Positions 52,897 through 62,810 of a stretch of DNA of 64,000 nucleotides are shown here, in pieces; positions within the stretch are counted from its first letter, which is position 1, and every line of letters starts with the position of its first letter. Source of the DNA: Holacanthus passer (Eukaryota > Chordata > Actinopteri > Pomacanthidae); NCBI GenBank assembly GCA_025331565.1, contig JAFREQ010000026.1, forward strand, positions 1,674,001 through 1,738,000, in the 5' to 3' direction. The translations under genes were made by a program, and so were the position numbers. The notes beneath the pieces are model-generated. The model did not search any database, was not told where the DNA came from, and saw only the letters and a program-made list of their open reading frames with translations.

Positions 52897-53253
52897 ATCT
52901 GCGACCACAAGTGTTTATATTTCCAATGAATTGGTGCTCTCTGCTGTCCTGTTCATCTTTATGTAAAAATGCTATAGATGAGCAGCCCTTAACAAAGTTT
53001 TAAAAGTATAAAATGTTTTTGTTTTACATGGAGGCTAAAGCTTCAACTCATGAAGAGTGTATTTTTGCAACAGTTGATTTTTATCACGCTTTTATATATT
53101 TTTTAATCTAACTGTAGCACACTGAAGCAAGCTTGAAGAATATTTCTCTTGGATAAGTAGTATTTAGCATTGTCCATGGGGTTTCTTTTGTAATGAATAT
53201 ATTGACAATTCAGTGTCACTATTGTAAATTATTGCCTGTGCTGTAAATTGAGG

Positions 53254-53259
53254 AATAAA
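53254..53259 (+). other. Polyadenylation signal of kmt5a
   Basis: AATAAA in AGGAATAAAACACTG, about 360 bp after the kmt5a stop codon. It is the first clear signal downstream. Confidence 0.65.
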
Positions 53260-53530
53260 ACACTGTTGAGTTTTCATTCCAGCTGTGGCATGGTTAATGG
53301 TTAGTCTGCTCATCTTTGTGCTTTACTGTGTACTATTCATCCAATCAAAGAATATCTCAATGTGGTGTAGGACTTGAATAACAGCGATTGTGCCTGGGTA
53401 TATCTGTCTGTTTTGATTTTTCCACATTGACATTAGAACCTGTAACATCAATGTAAAATGAAACAGAAGCTTTTTAAATATTCAGCCCCAAAAGAAAAGT
53501 ACAAATGCTATTAAAAAAATGTATTAACAA

Positions 53531-53580
53531 TTTATTAAGTTTTGGTGGGTAGGGCCCTTTTTGCTTTATTTAATAGCTGA
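53531..53580 (-). other. Polyadenylation signals of rilpl2
   Basis: Two minus-strand AATAAA hexamers (plus-strand TTTATT at 53575-53580 and 53531-53536) lie about 360-410 bp after the rilpl2 stop. With the kmt5a signal at 53254 this leaves the two converging genes about 270 bp apart. Confidence 0.55.
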
Positions 53581-53941
53581 CTGTTGAGAGAGACAGAAAT
53601 TGTTTTAGATTTAATTTTGATTTATAAAAAAATAACTTTCAAGCCTATAAATAACTTCATTTTGAGTGAATGCATTCAACATAATCAACAGTAGTTGGAT
53701 AATACTTTCCAGTTTCATTTGATATCTTCAATCTTTCCACATCTCATATTTCTACAACAGCAACTCTATATTACTGTAAACCATCTTAGGTTAAAATTAC
53801 CAGTACAAAATGCAGTGCTTGTTAGATTGACAAATACACATTGTAAAAAATAGTCAATATAAAAGTGGTTAACTGATGAGAAAATTGTTCCGACAAATCC
53901 TGTTTGTCTTCAACGTGGTCAGTTCTTGTGAAAGGTTTTTC

Positions 53942-55954
53942 TTATTTTCGCCTGAATGAAAACCTATAAACAGAAGAGGTCCAGAGTCAGTTTAAGTTCT
54001 AGTTTATGTTCCTGAGCATGGTGGGCTGAACGTGGAACATACTAGTAAAATTGCCCAGTTCGAGAAAACAGCATTGAGTCATGGCAGACTGTAATTACTG
54101 ACGGCAGCAGTAGTTTGGAGACATGCTGCCAATTTCCAGCTTCTCTCTTTCTCTCATTCAGTGCTCACACAAACAGCATCGTCATGAATTCATTTGGTCA
54201 CAAGTATATCATTAGGAGACAGGAGACGGGCTGTGAGAACAGTCTCTCTGCTTGCTTACTTCAACATCATGTGGTTGCTGCTGAAAATGTTCTTGAAACC
54301 TTGCCATCAGAGGTGTACAGCTAAAAATAGTGTAGCTAGACGAAAATGTTTTAATTTCTTTGTGCTAATTCTTCCTGATTACTTCTTTAATGTCTGCACA
54401 ATCACATTACTGCATCCAGTGAAGCAATAGAGCCTGTTACTCACAGTTTGCCTATGCTTGTCTTCTCCACTTTTACATCATTTATCGTGGCTGGACTGTG
54501 CTCTTTAGCTGCTGGTGTGTCCAGATCCACTTCCACCATGGCTGGTTCAGCCTGTGGCAGAATCCCACTGCAAAGGAAGTAGAGCTTTATGGTCACTGAG
54601 GACATTTTATGCAAAGGTGAAATCAAGTTGCAGCTATTCATGAAATTGAATTGCTCTCTTCCTTTCCTTCAAAACTAGAATCAGTGCTGTTATCAAAAAA
54701 ATGAAAGATGACAGTAGCAATGAAATGGGAAGTTAATCTCAGCTTTATAACATCAGTGCAAGTCATTTCCACTGCTGGTATTTGCTTAATTGTGGAGCTG
54801 AACTTGTTGCAGTTTATTTAGGATATATATTTATCAAATTATTACCAGAATAAAAGCATGTTTATTACAATACGTTTGTCTTGTATGAGGCTGATATGGG
54901 TAGGAAAACACTTAATACCTCAATGTTAGATGTGTACTAATATTAATATTGTCAGTGTCCACAGATGGTTTCACAGTACAGTCCCTCATTCTTATGGATT
55001 TATCAGCTTAAAACAATAACAATTCAAATTAACATTTAACTTTCCAAAGAGTAATTAATGTACTAGCTACCCCTAAACAACCTAATTTAGCACTCTTGCA
55101 AATTTCCCCAGAGGGACGAATAAAGGTTTATCTTATCTTATCTCATACATCAACCCTGCAAAAAATTCCGCTTTTACAAACTTTTAATGTTCAGTCTTGT
55201 TGAAACTGCGTAAGAGAAGTGTTGATTCAGCCATGTGGTCAATTTAGAGGCTGTAGTTTGTATTGGATAACACTGTAATCAGGTGTTTCTACTGCTCTGT
55301 CCTCATGTGTGTAAATGGAGGTGGACAGCACATTACTAACAGATTTCACCATAATGTACTTCTGCAAAAGAAGTCACATGATGAAACTCTACCTTAGAGT
55401 GGACTTTAGGCTCACTTGCTCACCTCTTGTACAGCTGAAGCTCCTCCTGAGCCACCATGAGCTGAGCCTTGAGCTGGTTCCTCTCCTGCAGCACCTCCTT
55501 CAGCTCCTGCATGGTGAAACGCGGTCTGTTGGGGTCTGTCAGGTCCACCACCAACTGGTTCGGCCCGGCTGTTTGCTGTTTGATGGCAGACATGAAAAAA
55601 TCATTTGTAAACATCCGGAGCAGGAGTTCATGCGTGTCGCGTGATGGCTGCCGGACTCACCGTGCCCTGCCCGGAGGAGCTCTCCTTGATGATCCGGTCC
55701 AGTTCGCTCTTCAGGTTGTCTCGCTCCATTTTCAGCTCCTCCAGAGACAAGTTGTACTTATTCACCAGAGTCTCGAACATTTCCAAAACGCGGACTATTC
55801 TGAACTGAAGATCCGACACTTCCTCGCCCGTGTTGCTAATTTTGAGCAAATCTCGCCCGATCACATACGAGATGTCATAAACATCTTCCACCGTGAGCTC
55901 AAACGCGTCCTTGTCGAAAGCCAGAGCTGGAGACGACTCTTCACCAAACTCCAT
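53942..55954 (-). CDS. rilpl2: RILP-like protein 2
   Basis: Four coding exons 5' to 3': 55954-55661, 55575-55424, 54567-54445, 53963-53942. Together 591 nt, 196 residues, all phases consistent; human RILPL2 is about the same size. The family links Rab GTPases to motors and controls cilium content and lysosome position. The RH1 domain fills the N-terminus (LTVEDVYDISYVIGRDLL, then a predicted coiled coil to about 90), the part known to bind myosin Va. The RH2 domain begins near 112 (DPNRPRFTMQELKEVLQERN, then QLKAQ) and ends QEELQLYKS at about 149; in mammals it binds LRRK2-phosphorylated Rab8 and Rab10. The last exon supplies only the end of a Leu codon, FSFRRK and the stop, agreeing with the basic tail of other RILPL2 proteins. 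The ATG at 55954 is the first in frame. Confidence 0.93.
55100..55143 (+). mobile_element. Retroelement 3' tail (TTATC type), copy 6
   Basis: Sense on plus: AAATTTCCCCAGAGGGACGA, then ATAAAGG, then TTATC units, in the rilpl2 intron between exons 2 and 3. A short deletion shortens the CCCCAC-GTGGGG hairpin of the other copies. Confidence 0.7.
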
Positions 55955-56150
55955 GACGGAACTTTTCCTCACCAGCTAAAAGTTAAAATACTCTGTTTTC
56001 TTTCTGTTTGCCTGGAGTTCAACACTTTGAGTAGCAGAAGGTATCTAACGTCCCGATGATCGGCACTTCCCCCATCACTCATCCACCAATGGCGTCACTC
56101 CTCGGACGCAGAGGAGGGCAAAGTATCCTAGCTACAGGTGAGCACAAAGA
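55955..56150 (-). promoter_or_regulatory. rilpl2: Rilpl2 promoter region
   Basis: Upstream of the rilpl2 start codon the sequence is richer in CpG than its surroundings, and a CCAAT box (56086) stands directly beside GGCGTCAC, a CRE-like half-site. No TATA box is seen. Confidence 0.45.
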
Positions 56151-56455
56151 TCGTGTACGAGTCAAGAGAACTCACTCCACACGGTCGTTTTTTATAGAAA
56201 GCAGGTAATATGTGGAGAGTGAGTGAAATCATAACTTCAGAGGCTTAGACGAGGAAACACGTGATTTTATATTTTCTCTCAATATTCTGTTATTTTCGCT
56301 TTATTATTGAAGTGACCAAAAAAAAAGCAAAACTAGAATTTTTAAAATACTTTTAGGACGTGAGCATGCCCCTACTAGATCTAGCATATTTGTCTTTGCC
56401 TTATTAGTATTTGATAGTAACACAATAACAACATTTAAAAAATGAAAAATAGAAC
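56151..56455. other. Short intergenic region between rilpl2 and rilpl1
   Basis: About 300 bp with no coding signal, between the rilpl2 promoter and the likely polyadenylation site of rilpl1. Confidence 0.7.
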
Positions 56456-57302
56456 TTTATTACTTTATTCTGAGCAAGCAATATTTTACAGATGCAACCC
56501 AGCACACATTGGTAGTTATGACATGTTTTCACAGTGGTCATTATTGTTGAAATGGGTTTCTTCTAGTGTTTTTACCTGTATGACTGTACTAGTGTAAAGC
56601 ACAGACTGTAGTGTTGGAAATGCACAGTAACATCTTCATTTCAATTCAGGGGATGACATACTGCTGGCACTAAGCTGCTAGTGCTTGTATCAAACAGTTC
56701 CTTAGTTTTAAAACAGAGCACAATCTTCCAGCTCATTCACTGCACTTTGACCAGACTCAGACACCTTAACAGTAATCTGCCATCAGCAACATCAACACAA
56801 ATGACAAAAGAGCCTGCAAAGGAACTTTAAAGTGCTTGTGAAAACTCAATTCATACTCTGGGAAATACTCCATACTGGGTGCTAAGTTATTTTACACTAC
56901 AGTAGCATTACAACTAATGAAGCACAGCTTACATAAAGTGACACACTGTCAGGTGACGACTCTTTATAGAGCCACAAAAACCTGTGAGCTCATAAATACA
57001 CATAAGAGTTCCCAGGCATGGCCTGTTGTCTCAATTTTAACTACTAAGGTTCATTTAAAGCTCTTACCAAGTTAGCTAAAATGGTACCAAAATGTATTGT
57101 AAAAGTAGACACCAGTAAAGACAACAGAGGTTAATTTATCACAGTTTCAAGTGTATAAACACCATCCAGATTTAGTTTAAAATGACCAAGTAATAAAGCT
57201 ATTAAACCAGTTCTTGAAAATATACAGTATACAGAATCTGTTGACAAATTGTGTTGAGAGAAACAAACTGGAGCAATAATTTGAGAAGAATTTAACTCAA
57301 AG
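56456..57302 (-). other. rilpl1: 3' UTR of rilpl1 with two polyadenylation signals
   Basis: Two minus-strand AATAAA hexamers (plus-strand TTTATT at 56464-56469 and 56456-56461) lie about 840 bp after the rilpl1 stop codon at 57303. No coding frame is credible in between. Confidence 0.55.
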
Positions 57303-60300
57303 TCATACAGAGGAAATAAGTCTTCTGATTGGCAACAATGTGGGGTCGTCTGCAATCAAGCCGGCTGCCACCATCGGCATTATGGCAGTGAAGATCCTGT
57401 CCAGAGATGAAAGTGGAAATGGTGAGACAAGGGAAAAAATTAAAGAAAATACAGAAAAAACATCAGAAGCGTTGCTGTGATCAATTTTGTGGCCAAAATG
57501 AACCACAGTCACACCTCATATGATATGAACCAATACTATTTGCTTTTGTTTGTTTGAAAGACACATTATGATGATAAATTGCACTAATGGAGTATCAAAG
57601 GAGAAAATAAAACAGAGGAGTGAAGTGTTGGTCCTCTTGAGGTGTACAAAGGCAAACCTGTGTGAAGAAAAATGTCAAACTCATTACTCACAAGCGTCTA
57701 ATTCCTGATTCGGGCTGATGAGTGGAACTGGAGCATGGTGTAGGAGATGGAGTATAAACAATGGAGCTGATGTCATCCTCAAACTCCTCACTGAGAGATA
57801 TGGAAGAGGTAACTGTTAACTTTGGCATCAGTGTAATGTGCAATTGAGATTAGTCAAATCTAAATTTTAGATTTTAGAAACAAAACTTACCTTTTGTAAT
57901 ATGCCAGCTCTTCCTGTAGCACAAACACTTGTGCCTTCAGCTCATTCCTCTCCTGCAGGACATCCCGCAGCTCCTGCAGGGTGAAGCGAGGTTTGTCTGA
58001 CTCCTCCTCCAGGCTGTCTGTCTCCTCCTCTGGCTCTGTATCAGTTGACACCTTCTGCAGTCAAAACACACATTCATCATCATCATTCACACATTTCTCC
58101 CTGCACAGCATGGACACACACTGACACTCATAATGACACAGGTGGCTCATTAAATCTGCATTAGGCCAATTAGAGGCACAGTTACTATTTTTGTTTCTGT
58201 TTGTGAAGGTAAATTGATTTATTTTGCCTACCTAAAATAGAAAAGGGAACTCTGTGGAGTTATGTTACATTGCAATGTTTTAGTAAGCAGGTCACTTTAT
58301 TGTTTGTTTCTTGTGCATGTGCACCAGTGGCATGTGGTTATACAAATTAACAGTTGGCAGAAACCCACCATAAAAGATATCAATGCAACAATAAAAGAGG
58401 AGAAGAAGACTGTAAGCTGATGTAAACAAAGTAGATATAAAAACACCAAAAGTTAAAAAGGAAAGCAAATGTTTCAAGGGTAGGAAATGTATTGAACCTA
58501 TATGAAAGGCCTTAAGGACACACCAGCACACCAGAGTGATAATGCTTTGTGTTTAACATAAATAGTCTTACAGTGGGCCTCTGCTAAGGCCACAGTAAGA
58601 CTGTGTACAAAAGAAAGAGAGTTAAGCAGGTGTTACCAGAAACAATGCTGCTGTGTCCTCATCATCGTCACCCTCTTCCTCATTATTTTCTCCGTTTGAT
58701 GACCTTGGAAGAAGGGAAGGACTCTTGTCACGCTCAAAGCAGTTTGCCAGGAAGCCAGGGTCTCCTCCACACTCCACCCATACTGAATTTGGTTTGATGG
58801 TGGAGTTAGATGGTGCTGCTGCTGAGGACTGTATTGGTAACACAAGACATCTACTTAGACACCAGGAAACCAACAAGACAATAAACTATGACCAACACAG
58901 TTTGAACCTGATTATAGTCCAGGTTTACAGCCAGCTGAAGATAAGTCCTTTTTCTTTTTCTTACCGTCATCTGTGGTGATGTAGGTGATGACATTCCAGA
59001 TATGTTAAGAGAGGTTTCTTCTATGTTAGCTACCTCTCTCTCTAGTTCCCACCCCCGGAGCTCCTTTCTTAGCCTTGTGACCTCCAGCTGCAGAGTCCCC
59101 AGCTCCTGCTGCTGTGCCTGGGCTGCAGCTTCCAGCTCAGCCCTCTGCTGGATCAGTGCCTTGCCCTGAGCCTCCATCACTCCTATCCTGTGACGAAGGT
59201 CCTGGTTGATTCTTATTAACCGATGCTGCTGCATCTGGAGCTACAGTTGAGGAAATATATTTTATGACTTTACAAAATCTGGTCAAATTAAGTAAACTCA
59301 TGTTAATAGTTTTTCAGGTGCCAGTATATGTGCTGTATATGATCTAAATCCTCACTGCTTCAACATCTTCATTTTTTAGTGTTAGCTCGTTGTCTAGAGC
59401 CCGGATTTCATCCCTCTGCTTATCCACCAAGTCTTTCAGCTTCTTCATCACCTGCCTCTCTTTCTCTGACATTCCTGTGGGTATCATAAAAAAGTACAGA
59501 AAAAATGTTCACACATCAGTGCAATCAAATAAGAGGTCACCATGCCATTTAACAGAAAAAAGCATACCATGGGTTTTTCTATTTATGTAAGTACAAAATG
59601 TATTGGAATTTAAGCACCTGATACACCATGAATATATTTTTCTAGACAAATAATGTGTCAGTGAGCAGACTAATCATATCATGCAGTACCCATTCATTTG
59701 GATGCAAATGTTTTATATGCTGTGTGTGAACTGTGGCCCTGAAAGTAAGTATAGCTGCAGCCACCATGAAAGTCTCACAAGAGATATATTTTGGTCTGCT
59801 TCAAAAATAGTCTCCTTTACAAGCTCCTGACTGCCTCTCTTCACAGCCTCCTTTTCATGTCAAGCGTGCAGCATATACTGTGCAATCCCACGTGACTACA
59901 TAGGGTAAATATGTGTGACGTACAGCAGTGATATCTGCAGTGAGCGCACATATGGAACAGAAAATAAGGTCTGTACTAGAACTCTCAGCCAAGACCAAAC
60001 GTATTTAGTATCCAGAGTCATCACATGATACTGTACACCACAACATGCATGGCAAGATTTCAAACAGCAACAGACAACCGACCATGGTGTGTTGTGACTA
60101 TAGTTATCATACTGTACTATAACATATATAAGTATGTTATATATGTTATAGTATAGTTTGATAACTATACTATATATAACTATACTATATACTATACTAC
60201 ACTATACTATACTATATATATATACAATAAATATGCAATAGATTGTTTTGCATGAATCATCTTGAAGCCTCCCGAAATTCATCTGTCAAACTCTCATCAT

Positions 60301-61838
60301 TGCAGACAACCCACCCTCCTGTTTCTGCAGGTCTTCCTCTGTGACGGTAGACTCTCTGAGAGGGAGGCTCACTAACAGCCTCTTGTTCTCTGTCTGAAGC
60401 TGAGTGATTTGAGAGAGCAGGTCCTGGACTTCTCCTCTCCACACATCCTCCACCAGCTCCAACTCCTGAGCATAAGAGAGACAGAAAAAAAGAGGATAAA
60501 CACCAGCAGTCAAGCGGTTGCTTGTTATTTTTTGAAAAGGTCGATACAGCTACATGAACATGAGGGCATGACAAACACTTTACCTCAAATTTTGCTGAAT
60601 CTATATAATGTCATTATCATTTGGTCTTGTTGTTATCATATGATATTTATTTATTTTAAGTTGTAGTTGTTTGAGCTCATTGAAGGTATGCTGTAAATGA
60701 ACAATGTAGTAATGTAAAGTGTAAAATATACCACAAATTAATTAACTGTTCCCTAATCATTAAGATAACACAGTAATGTGTAAAGTAGTATTGCGTAGGA
60801 TAGTTTACTACACTGTTCTTACTAGACTACACTAACCTATAGTCTATAATAATATAGTAATATAATACATCATATCTACCTTATCTATGATCACAAATAT
60901 GGCTACATAGATTCATTGATTCATCAGTTAGTTATTGACAGAAAGTGTATCAATGGTAGTTTATTATGTGTTAAGAAATTTAAACTTTTGCTAGTTTGGG
61001 ATTTGCTGCTTTTCTGTTTCATCATTATAAACTGATTACTTTTAGGGTTTTTTTTTTATTTTGGACCAACAAAAAGAGCAGTTTAAAATGTCAATATTTA
61101 CTTACTGTAAATCATTGTAGTTTTTATATGTTACTGTTAAATATATGTTAAACATTTAAGTCACAAAACACATGCACACAGTGGCAGACAGACAGGTACA
61201 CAGAAACAGATAAACACAAACATAGACATACAAATAAAAGGTAGAGAGGCAGACATACAGCAGATAGACAGACAAGTACACACAGACAGACAGGTAGACA
61301 GACAAATAACAGAAACAGATAAACACAAACATTAGCATAGAGGTAATAGACAAGTAGAGAGACAGACATACCGACAAGCAGAGAGACAGACAGACAGGCA
61401 AGTACACAGACAGACAGACAAGTAGAGAGACAGACAAGTAGAGAGAGAGACAGCACACAGTGAGGCAGTCAGACAGACAGACAGTCAGACAGACAGGTGG
61501 ATAGAAACACACACCTTCTGGTGCTTCCTCTCCTGCTTGTATCTGTCGCTCCTCTCCTGCTGCAGTCTGTCCAGCTCCCTCCGCAGCTCCTCGGCCTCTT
61601 GTCCGGCAGCTCCGCGGCTCACCAGCGCCTCCAGCAGCTCCAGGACCCGGACCACTTTGGGCACCACACCGACCAGAGACTCGACCCCAAACCTGTCGAT
61701 GATTCGCTCAAACTCCTGCCCGAGCACGGCCGCTATGTCGTACACATCCGTGACGGTGAGCTCCGCCGCGGGTCTTTCCAGCGCCGACACACCGCTGCTT
61801 TCCATGTCTGTCCTCGGCTTTATTTCAACCTCCGACAT
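57303..61838 (-). CDS. rilpl1: RILP-like protein 1
   Basis: Eight coding exons 5' to 3': 61838-61515, 60465-60315, 59474-59356, 59240-58965, 58828-58637, 58054-57891, 57790-57692, 57396-57303. Together 1419 nt, 472 residues, all phases consistent; human is about 403. RILPL1 binds phosphorylated Rab8, Rab10 and Rab12 and acts at centrosome, primary cilium and damaged lysosomes. RH1 lies near residues 25-75 (ELTVTDVYDIAAVLGQEFER). Long coiled coils follow (KQEGMSEKERQVMKKLKDLV; LIRINQDLRHRIGVMEAQGK). RH2 starts near 374 (DKPRFTLQELRDVLQERNEL) and ends QEELAYYKSEE. Exon 5 adds 64 acidic, Ser-rich residues that I do not recognise. The last exon ends in a hydrophobic tail (IFTAIMPMVAAGLI, then IRRLISSV) unlike the basic SFFSRDKKRL type known from human. 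The exon 2 donor at 60315 (GAGG then GTGGGTTG) is the only one that gives the conserved QKQEGMSE junction. Confidence 0.93.
60105..60235. repeat. AT-rich palindromic repeat
   Basis: In rilpl1 intron 2. Two perfect stem-loops overlap: ACTATAACATATATA (60116-60130) pairs with 60138-60152, and TATAGTATAGTT (60147-60158) pairs with 60063-independent partner AACTATACTATA at 60163-60174 across a 4-base loop. Imperfect ACTAT units follow to about 60235. Confidence 0.8.
61182..61505. repeat. Imperfect (GACA)n tetranucleotide repeat
   Basis: About 320 bp of GACA units mixed with GTAC, CAGA and AAAC variants in rilpl1 intron 1. It ends only about 10 bp from the exon 1 donor at 61515. It makes artificial Leu-Ser-Val-Cys frames of over 100 residues on the minus strand. 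Confidence 0.93.
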
Positions 61839-62810
61839 TCAGCACATCTCTCTGGGGAGACTCACCTTGGCTGTGGAAAAACTAGTTTACATAACTCCGC
61901 AGAAACGTGTGTGAACATGGAGGAAACTTGCTCCAGTTTGTTGACAGTTTAAACTTCAACGTCCGAACAAAGTGGTACTTATGATGCTGCGTTCAAAGAA
62001 CTCGTACATACCAATTTCAGTAGTAATAAATACCACCACAACGCATGTTCAAGTCAGGAAATAAATAATAATGTTTCGTTTGGGTGGTTGTTGCCTAATG
62101 TTTGATTCAGACAAGCTAAACGGCAAAGTGCTGCTGTTACAGTGGACAACAAAGAGCAGGAAAATGAGGTATATGCGATTGAGATACTGTGTCATTGTGT
62201 CAAGTCAGGGTCGGGTTTGGAAAAAATCCTCATAATTACAATGGCTCCTGAAGGTAGCAGCCCTCTCCACGTTGACTCAAAGTCCTACTGCGCATGTCAT
62301 GATATTACGCGTGTATTACCATCTATGTCCTTCAATGTTTTAAAATATCACAACAGTACTCAGCACCTGAGCTACAAACAGCCCATAATACTCAGTAAAT
62401 GAAACCGATAACATTTTTTAAAGTTTTTATTAAAACATTAAGTATGTATTAACATAAAATGCAAATGAATTTCTTGGTAGGAATATGAAAACGTATAGAA
62501 TATTTCGCATAACTCATTTTTAGCAACTAATATAACCTCACCAATATCGCTATTATTTGTACAACAGTTTTCATCAGTTACAGTCAACTACGGTGAATTC
62601 TATCGGCATGCAAAATTGTTTTGTTTAATCATAGTTTATACATGGCCTGTACAGGACTGTTGAAGAAATCTATTTAGTTTCTTCTTGAATGTGCTTTAGG
62701 TGTGGTTTGTGTGATTATGTCATTATTGATCAAATCCTTGAAAAAAAAAAATCATTCCTAAAAAACAAAAAAAGCTTCATAAGCTCGGAACAAGATGAAG
62801 CAACACAATA
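61839..62810. other. Rilpl1 upstream region, no gene seen
   Basis: The first 100 bp include the likely rilpl1 5' UTR and promoter, continuing the CpG-rich first exon. The rest is AT-rich without a supported coding frame. Confidence 0.6.

Noticed and set aside
55469..56059. 196-residue plus-strand frame, the second longest in the window
   Set aside because: It is antisense to rilpl2 exons 1 and 2, including the intron between them, and matches no family.
60257..60314. Extension of rilpl1 exon 2 past 60315 (frame continuing GGLSAMMR)
   Set aside because: The donor at 60315 gives the conserved QEGMSE junction in phase. Running on to the weak GTTTGAC donor near 60289 would break the phase with exon 3.
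61148..61512. Minus-strand frames of 102-118 residues made of Leu-Ser-Val-Cys repeats
   Set aside because: They are translations of the imperfect (GACA)n array in rilpl1 intron 1. They resemble hydrophobic repeats only because of the tetranucleotide pattern.
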